Origin: Palaemon carinicauda
Lineage: Eukaryota; Arthropoda; Malacostraca; Decapoda; Palaemonidae
Assembly (NCBI RefSeq): GCF_036898095.1
Contig: NC_090751.1
Span: 86,751,819-86,815,818, forward strand
Length of the DNA stretch: 64,000 nt
Direction of reading: 5' to 3'
Shown: piece by piece, positions 57,864 to 64,000 of the stretch
Layout: each line of letters starts with the position of its first letter
Position numbering within the stretch: position 1 is the stretch's first letter
Notes under the pieces: generated by a model
What the model was told of the DNA's origin: nothing
The model's input: only the letters and a program-made list of their open reading frames with translations
Database searches by the model: none
Translations under genes and position numbers: made by a program

Positions 57864-58384
57864 ATTTGTTCCGTAACCGAAATACAAACCACGCTATTTA
57901 CAAAGGGTGACTTATCCCTTAGGAAGGGTGGAAAGTCCCCAGCCATACTGGCTTTGGCTTTACCCGGGGACTCAGAATCCGAGTGAGTCGCACTCGAGAA
58001 AAGGAGTCCCTGCACCTCACAAGTTCCTTGCACCGCAAGGAACCATGTGGCCTACGTAAGCTTGTGTGTGAAGGAAGAAGTGTGACCCGTCTTAGGCAGT
58101 TGACCTGGAGTTCCAGAAGGAACTCTGGGTTAAGACGTTCCCAATACCACCTCGTCAGGGTATGGGGGACGCGACAGTATTGACTCAATACTCGGAACAC
58201 AAGGAAGCATGGTTTACCTGCAGAGGTTCGAGGTCAGCTATGCAGAGACCAGGATGCTGCTTCCCCGTAGAGGGGATGATGAAGAAAGAAGTAAGGGCCA
58301 GACATACTTCTTTCGTTCATGCAGACTAAAACCTGATAACAATGCCCTCAACCTTCTGCTACCTGTCCAAAAAGGAGCCTGAGG

Positions 58385-59500
58385 TTAGACCAGCTGTTGT
58401 GTAGCCACCACAGAGCGATAGAAAACGTATCGAGACTCCTGTGGGTCACGCCCTGCAGGAAGCGGGCTGCGAAGGTCATCAGACGCTTCCAGACTCCAGC
58501 TTGTAGCACCTGCGTCACAGAGTAGTATTACTCGAAGGCGAGGGACGTTGCGATGTATCCAACATCGTGCTGTAGGGCGACGTGACGGGGGAGGGTCTGA
58601 AGACAGGTCGAGATGAATGTCCTTGAGTCCAGGCTGAAGAGGTATGCTGGTGACTCTCCCCCCATGTCCTCCTTGTGTTCCCAAATCGGCTGCAACTGAG
58701 GCCAAACTGCAGCTGTTCCCAGCGCTAACCTCTCGATTCCTGTACTGGCAAGAAAGAGAAGGTCTTGGGACATCAGACACAGAATGGAGACTCAAAATCT
58801 TGAATGAATCGGACCGAAGGGTCGGGACCCACAGATTCTGAGTCTAGCCAACAACTCAGGAGCGAGCCTGAATGTTGCCTTCCCCTCTTCCTTAGAAAGG
58901 GGGGGAGTAGTAAGAGACCAAGAAGATTGCTTACACACTGGCCGTGGCCAGAGTGAGCAGAAGACCCAGGGCGGAATACAATCCGAGGCCTGTCGTAAAA
59001 GGGTCTTGAGAAGATCTCTTAAAGGACTAAAAGTCCGAGCCATGCTCCAAGTTGGAGGTCTTCCTCCGACTAGGGCAGGGACGATCGTAGCTTCGCATGA
59101 GCGAGGATAGATCCAGCGGGCAGGAAAAAGTTATTCCTTTAAGCCTGAAGGTCAGGGAAAGGCTGAGCGACAGGCTTCATTGCCAAGAGCGGAAAGGAGT
59201 TTCCTCCCGCCGAAAGGCAATAAGACCGTTATTGCTGGAGAAGAGGCCTCACGGGAAGAGGTATATCTCCCACGGCACCAACCACCTTAGACTCTTCACT
59301 TTGCCTGGGAGACCCCTGTGGATGACTATCGCAGATGACGCGACCTCCGTACCGCGACTGTAGCGGGTTGTCTCTTCTAGAGGAGGAAGCGTAGTGTCTC
59401 CAGGCATGAAGCCGAAGCGACGCCCCGGTTCGGGAGAGATGTCGCAGTGTGGTTGCTTGAGTAGTCTGCGCCGTGGGAGAAGCTCTCCCGGGAGTTCCGT
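58385..59500 (-). pseudogene. DIRS-3 tyrosine recombinase, broken
   Basis: The C-terminus VVATQQLV and SRYVFYRSV (cf. DTFSIGPVVAAQQLV in DIRS-2), the block LDLSSDPPPSRRP, LLARLRICGSRPFGPIHSRF and the N-terminal ASLRLHAWRHYASSSRR stretch are recognisable in several frames. Frameshifts separate them, and the H-x-x-R motif is destroyed. Confidence 0.8.
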
Positions 59501-61200
59501 CAGGGGAAGCAGAGGGTCCAGAAACCGTTCTGCACATAGTCCCAGTGGAGCTCTCCCATTGAAAGGTTGACAGACAACCTGGTTTTGTTGAGACCCATTG
59601 TCCGCAGACAAAAAGGAGGGAAGACGCAGGCGTCGAAGTTGTCCCACCATCACCGGAATGCATCTTGCCAGAGTCTCGGGGTCTGAGACTGGGGGGAAAA
59701 CTAGCGGAAGCTTGAGGTTCCAAGCTGTCGCGATCAGGTCCCCCAGACCAGCACTTGCTGGTTACCCAAGGTCAAAGACCCCTAGGTACACTCTCTCTAT
59801 GAGGCTCTGCTCGGATAGTCTGAGAGAAACATTCCCCTGCCTGGAATGAGAGAGCCGATGGTGGAATTGAGAGAATCTCAATCATCCCGATATCTCTACT
59901 GCAAGATGTGAAGGTGTGAAAATGCGTCCCCTGCTGGTTAGCATGAAGTCGACACGCAACGGGGCGACTTGGCAGGAGCGGTAGGATCTGAAGAGGGGCC
60001 AGACTAAGGCCCTTAAGCCTGCCTGAATGATGGAGAGGTATCCTTCAGGTCTTGACCATAGGCCTGGACCGGAACATGCCCCCCCCCCCCTTTCCTTTGA
60101 CGAGTCCGAGAACCGCATCAAGAATGTGGGGAAAGGACGAGAATATCCACTACCATCAACAGGCTCCATAGGTCAACACCCATTGTAGGTTTAATAGTTC
60201 CGCTGGTCCCATAGGGCCAGGGAGTCCGGTTAAACATTGCCTGAAGCCACCGGAACTTGGATCGCCCCACATGGAACTTATCCTGAGGCGACCGTTCGGA
60301 CTATAAACGGGTCAATGAGGAAAGAAGAACTAGGAAACGTTCCAAGGTAGGGCTGAAAACTCTGCTTGACTGAGAACAGGTACTGCGACTCTCCTCAGTC
60401 TTGCCACGGTGAACCGAAAGGAAGGCTCGGAGGATGTGGTAACAGAATCTGGCGTCCCCAGGTGGTCACCCATCCAAGTACCGACGTTGCTTAACCTCGC
60501 TGGACGGACGAGAAGCGGGGTTTCCAACGTGGTAAGGCGGTTGACTCAATATCATGGCCAGATACTCCAGATGTTGAGGCAGAGGAAGAGAAGGCTCCAA
60601 GCAAAATACCATGAGCCCACACTCATGGTCAGCATTCGGAAGCTTTTCCCGGCGCTGAAGAAGGTCGAAACCCGAGCCTACCGGAGTTGACCAGCCCTCC
60701 AAACAGCAGAGGAGGCGGAAGTCTGCACCTGAGCGGCCAAGAGGAAGGCAGGGAGAGTTCTCTGGGGAAACAAACCTGCTATGCCACGGCGGGATAGCCA
60801 CACTGCATCATAAGCAGGAATACTTGCAGTTTAGGCTGAATTCGACGAGCACCCTGGAAGATGGATGGAATGGAAACTGAAAGTACCCGTCCTTCCGATC
60901 CAGGGTTAAAGGAGTCCTGTCGCCTCGTTACCAGTCTGATCGATTCTGCTGGTCTACGCTGGCCGAAGTTTGTTCGACAAACTTGATCAGGGCTGAGAGG
61001 TCGACTATGGACATCCCCTCTCAGATCCTTCCTTACAAGAAAGGATCGACTGAGGGGGCCGGGGGTGAAGCCGTCGATGATCCTAAGGAAGACCTTCGCC
61101 TAAGGTATGGATCATTCTGCCCAACCGGGCAACTCTGCTGATGCTATGGCATAGAGGTTCAGAGACACTGAATTCGCTGACAGAGACGGCAGGCGCGATC
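59229..61200 (-). pseudogene. DIRS-3 reverse transcriptase - RNase H - methyltransferase-like region, broken
   Basis: Scraps of the methyltransferase-like part (LRLPSFLSADNGSQQNQV; 59600), RNase H (MRFSDSSKERGG and PSHLAVEISG; 59880-60120) and reverse transcriptase (palm and fingers between 60560 and 61200, including TLDRKDGYFQFPFHPSSRV-like coding around 60850-60910) keep DIRS order. The reverse transcriptase is interrupted by a 5S rRNA-derived segment at 60440-60538. Confidence 0.7.
60440..60538 (-). pseudogene. 5S rRNA-derived fragment inside DIRS-3
   Basis: Read on the minus strand the segment runs gccttaccacgttgg ... cttctcgtccgtccagcg, aggttaagcaacgtcgg, tacttggatgggtgaccacc, tggggacgcc. 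This follows animal 5S rRNA over almost its full length (ATACCAC..., TCTCGTCCGATC, AAGTTAAGCAGCGTCGG, TACTTGGATGGGTGACC, TGGGAA). About ten bases (the gcgtggttag part) are missing between gtcgg and tacttgg. No similar sequence is at the equivalent place of DIRS-1 or DIRS-2, so it is an insertion: a retroposed 5S or a 5S-derived SINE. Confidence 0.8.
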
Positions 61201-62214
61201 TCCTTGGCTACTCACAGAGATTGTGCGGGAATGGGCATCGGGAAGCTGTCATTCGGATGAGTAACCTTAAGCATCCTCCCAGCGAAAAAACCTGCAATCC
61301 TAGAGTTCGTGAACTCCTTTTAGGACTATGCCCCCCCGGGGGAGTCTCCCGTGCCATCTGTTCCTGACAGGAGGAAACTGCAATTGGACACCTTGTCCCA
61401 GTTGTCGTAGCCGATAACTTAGGCCGACGTGGTTGAAAGAAAAGGGAGCTGGAGCCCTGCAGAGTCTGGAAGAAAGCGCCTTGGAGGAGTGAAACCGGAA
61501 GTCGATTTACTCCGCACAGCAGACGTCTAAGTCTCTGTCCTTGGGCAAAGACAAAACTCTTCTCAAGGATGGAAGGGTGTCTGAGGTCGTTGACCTCCAC
61601 AGATGAGACACCCGAATGAAGCCTTCAGTCAGCGCGTCCAGATGGTACAACATCGAGCTTGTCCGCAAGTAGATACTTAACGACGAAAGGCCAAGGTGCC
61701 TGAGCTCGAGAGGAGGAAAGTACCCTTGATCTTCCTGTAGCTTCCTTGAACCAAACCTCGGGCCGTAACCGAGGAGGGAAAGAACCTGGTAAGCTCCCAG
61801 AGGAAGAGGTAAGCAGTCACCCCTTGTCCGATGGAGAAATCTTCAACGGAAAGCCCCCCCGCCAAAAATCCTTCCAGGGCGGGAGAAGGAGAGAGTACTC
61901 GTGCAGGAGAGGGGACCCTCGAGACCGACCTCTTGGGAACCAACTTCGCCCTGGGGGAAGTCACCACGAAGTCCACTCCTCTCTTTCTCTTCAGCGTAGG
62001 AGAGACAGCCGCTGGTTTGTTACCCTGGCCGGTGAGTGCTGGTTTCATAAACCTCATTAACGCCCGTGCCAGCGGATCAAACCATGAAGAATGCTGTACT
62101 GACCTGTCTTCGTCCTGCACTACCAACCTGTGCTTGGATGGAGGTGATCCCGAGTGCCGCCTAGGAGCACGCGTCCCTGCTGCTACCACCGGCTGTGGAA
62201 TTCGCCGCGAACTA

Positions 62215-62425
62215 TGGTCGCGCGAGGGCGAACAGTCGCGCAAAGGCGAATGGTCGCGCGGGCGCACAGGCGAGTGGTCGCGCGGGCGCGCAGGCGAGCG
62301 GTCGCGAGGGCGCGCAGGCGAGCGATCGCGCGGGCGCGCAGGCGAGCGATCGCGCAGGCGAGCGATCGCGCGGGCGCGCAGGCGAGCGATCGCGCGGGCG
62401 CGCAGGCGAATGGGCGTGACGGCGA
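62215..62425 (-). repeat. 24-bp tandem repeat coding for D-R-S-P-A-R-P-R
   Basis: Roughly eight units of gatcgcgcgggcgcgcaggc plus gagc. On the minus strand each reads D-R-S-P-A-R-P-R in the Gag frame. The antisense strand is open too (RAGERSRG repeats), which produces false plus-strand ORFs. Confidence 0.88.
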
Positions 62426-62520
62426 GGGATCGTGCTGCCGCGTAGGTGAAGAAGATCGCTGGCGGTAAGCGATGGCGAGCAGCATGTGTAGGTGAATGAT
62501 CGCGTGATAGGGTGCGATGG

Positions 62521-62970
62521 TGATCAGCATCCGCAAGAGGGCGAGCGTTCAGGGTTGTGCGATGAGGAGCAGCATGCGTAAGCGGGCAATCGTGCAGGGT
62601 TGTGCGATGGCGAGCAGCATGCGCAGGTGAAATGATCGCGTGAAAGGGTGCGATGGTGATCAGCATCCGCAAGAGGGCGATCGTTCAGGGTGGTGCGATG
62701 AGGAGCAGCATGCGTAAGCGGGCAATCGTTCAGGGTTGTGCGATGGCGAGCAGCATGCGCAGGTGAATGATCGCGTGAAAGGGTGCGATGGTGATCAGCA
62801 TCCGCAAGAGGGCGATCGTTCAGGGTGGTGCGATGAGGAGCAGCATGCGTAAGCGGGCAATCGTTCAGGGTTGTGCGATGGCGAGCAGCATGCGCAGGTG
62901 AATAATCGCGTGAAAGGGTGCGATGGTGATCAGCATCCGCAAGAGGGCGATCGTTCAGGGTTGTGCGATA
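62521..62970 (-). repeat. 135/136-bp higher-order tandem repeat
   Basis: Unit starts (tgatcagcatccgcaagagg) lie at 62521, 62657, 62792 and 62927, giving periods of 136, 135 and 135. Each unit consists of four diverged ~34-bp subunits sharing gcgatg...agcagcat. On the minus strand the 135-bp period is 45 codons and most of it is open (HHRTLSRDHSPAHAARHRTT-type repeats). Confidence 0.9.
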
Positions 62971-62972
62971 AC

Positions 62973-63400
62973 GATCAGCATCCGCAGTTGAGGGTCGCGC
63001 GATGGCGATCAGCATCCGCAGTTGAGGGTCGCGCGATGGCGATCAGCATCCGCAGTTGAGGGTCGCGCGATGGCGATCAGCATCCGCAGTTGAGGGTCGC
63101 GCGATGGCGATCAGCATCCGCAGTTGAGGGTCGCGCGATGGCGATCAGCATCCGCAGTTGAGGGTCGCGCGATGGCGATCAGCATCCGCAGTTGAGGGTC
63201 GCGCGATGGCGATCAGCATCCGCAGTTGAGGGTCGCGCGATGGCGATCAGCATCCGCAGTTGAGGGTCGCGCGATGGCGATCAGCATCCGCAGTTGAGGG
63301 TCGCGCGATGGCGATCAGCATCCGCAGTTGAGGGTCGCGCGATGGCGATCAGCATCTGCAGTTGAGGGTCGCGCGATGGCGATCAGCATCCGCAGTTGAG
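62973..63400 (-). repeat. 34-bp tandem array, about 12.6 copies
   Basis: Starts of gatcagcatccgcagttgag fall every 34 bases from 62973 to 63381. The copies are almost identical (one C to T in the twelfth). Because 34 is not a multiple of three, the Gag frame passes through all three frames and meets a TGA once every three units on the minus strand. It therefore cannot be translated through. Confidence 0.95.
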
Positions 63401-63478
63401 CTAGTAGCTGGCGAACCATGTTCCTTCAGAAGTGTTGGAGAACGTTGGCGTGCCAGCTGTAACACACGTGGGCGATCC

Positions 63479-63590
63479 GGAGATCGCTGGCGAGCTGACG
63501 ATCGCTGGCGAGCTGACGATCGCTGACGAGCTGATGATCGCTGACGAGCTGATGATCGCTGACGAGCTGATGATCGCTGACGAGCAGAAG
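63479..63590 (-). repeat. 18-bp tandem repeat, R-Q-R-S-S-A type
   Basis: Six to seven units of gatcgctgacgagctgat (early units with ggcgagctgac). On the minus strand one frame reads R-Q-R-S-S-A, a variant of the R-Q-R-S-P-A repeat of DIRS-2. A further 18-19 bp repeat (gaagaccgttgtccgtcgg type) follows at about 63830-63920. Confidence 0.85.
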
Positions 63591-64000
63591 GCTACGCGTG
63601 GAAGCCTGTGCAAAGAAGAAGAGTCCTTGACCCCGACCTGAACCGAAGTTCTAGATCGCGAGGGCGAACGTGGGCGCACAGGGCACGTAACAGGAACCGC
63701 AGGGAAGATCATCTTGAAAGCGCTGACGAACAGGAGAGCGCTGACGAACAGAAGGGCGCGCAGGGAAACCCTGACACGCAAGGGAAGAACCCCCGTGGGG
63801 GCAACCCTTAGCCCCGAAGGGATCGTTGTCCGCCGGGAGACTGATGTCCGTCGGAAGACCGCTGTCCGTCGGGAAGACCGTTGTCCGTCGGGAAGACCGT
63901 TGCCCGTCGGAAGACGAGATTAGACTGCTGTCCATCTGCACCAAGACGGAAGATCGAGAAAAAGAAGTTGTAGGCTGCAAACGGAGATTCAAAAAGGCGC

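Larger units (their letters stand above)
57554..64000 (-). mobile_element. DIRS-3: decayed DIRS copy running off the window
   Basis: Same family as DIRS-1 and DIRS-2, in minus orientation: terminal hairpin unit (57554-57863), ITR from about 57867, recombinase, methyltransferase/RNase H, reverse transcriptase with a 5S rRNA-like insertion, and Gag with minisatellites. The Gag N-terminus and the 5' end lie beyond base 64000. All ORFs are frameshifted. Confidence 0.88.
61208..64000 (-). pseudogene. DIRS-3 Gag-like ORF1, expanded by minisatellites
   Basis: The C-terminal scrap VNDLRHPSILEKSFVF (61540-61600) matches VDVCRLRHASLLGGNLF in DIRS-2. The 331-codon open stretch 61677-62672 contains GVDFVVTSPRAKLVPKRSVS, the same domain as DIRS-2 (GLDFVVTSPREKLVPKRSVR), preceded by Arg/Ser repeats DRSPARPRDRSPARPRDHSP. 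Upstream are 135/136-bp, 34-bp and 18-bp tandem arrays. The frame is lost in the 34-bp array. The Cys-rich N-terminus would be beyond the window. Confidence 0.78.

Noticed and set aside
61831..62468. Plus-strand ORFs with RAGERSRG repeats
   Set aside because: Antisense of the DIRS-3 Gag repeat; the minus strand has the conserved VTSPRAKLVPKRSV segment.
62973..63400. CRISPR-like direct repeats of 34 bp
   Set aside because: The repeats are contiguous without spacers and lie in a retrotransposon of an animal genome.

Overview
The window looks like a gene-poor, transposon-rich stretch of a decapod crustacean nuclear genome. The evidence is intron-containing animal genes, several tyrosine-recombinase retrotransposons of the DIRS type (known to be common in Decapoda), a 486-bp AT microsatellite and non-LTR elements with (TAA)n tails. 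The species cannot be fixed from the sequence alone.

Two host genes are supported, arranged tail to tail. On the plus strand, a lysyl oxidase-like gene enters from the left: one catalytic exon (577-829) is followed by two alternative 123-bp terminal exons (2558-2680 and 6980-7102). On the minus strand is COMMD10, with five exons at 55684-55783, 42699-42800, 35353-35508, 24119-24213 and 10405-10528. Their order and phases fit, and together they give about 191 residues; only the first coding exon is missing. COMMD10 therefore spans more than 45 kb, and nearly all of that is mobile DNA in its introns.

The rest is layered transposons. I number four DIRS copies in position order except that the right-hand one is DIRS-3. 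DIRS-1 (minus, 15711-about 22850) is internally deleted. DIRS-2 (plus, 24533-32471) is the best preserved, with an unbroken 483-codon tyrosine recombinase frame. DIRS-4 (minus, 43415-50163) is a different family with 159-bp inverted repeats that differ at one base. DIRS-3 (minus, 57554 to the window end) is decayed and carries large minisatellites. DIRS-2 and DIRS-4 sit inside older, degraded DIRS copies (24430-34912 and 42835-55285); another old copy fills 35606-40400. Other elements are two or three truncated LINEs (12.1 kb, 13.8-15.1 kb, 40.4-41.7 kb, plus a tail at base 1), a piggyBac-type MITE containing a hAT-type MITE containing the AT microsatellite (8.4-9.7 kb), a PIF/Harbinger-type element with a MADF-like gene remnant (41701-42424), a hAT 3' fragment (47.2 kb), a 5S rRNA-derived fragment (60.5 kb) and an unclassified inverted-repeat element (56885-57550).

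The most interesting points are the conserved pair of lysyl oxidase terminal exons, the Arg-Ser tandem-repeat domain in the DIRS Gag proteins (different period in each copy, decaying by CGA to TGA change), and the perfect 54-56 bp inverted-repeat arms at the recombinase-side end of three DIRS copies of two families.
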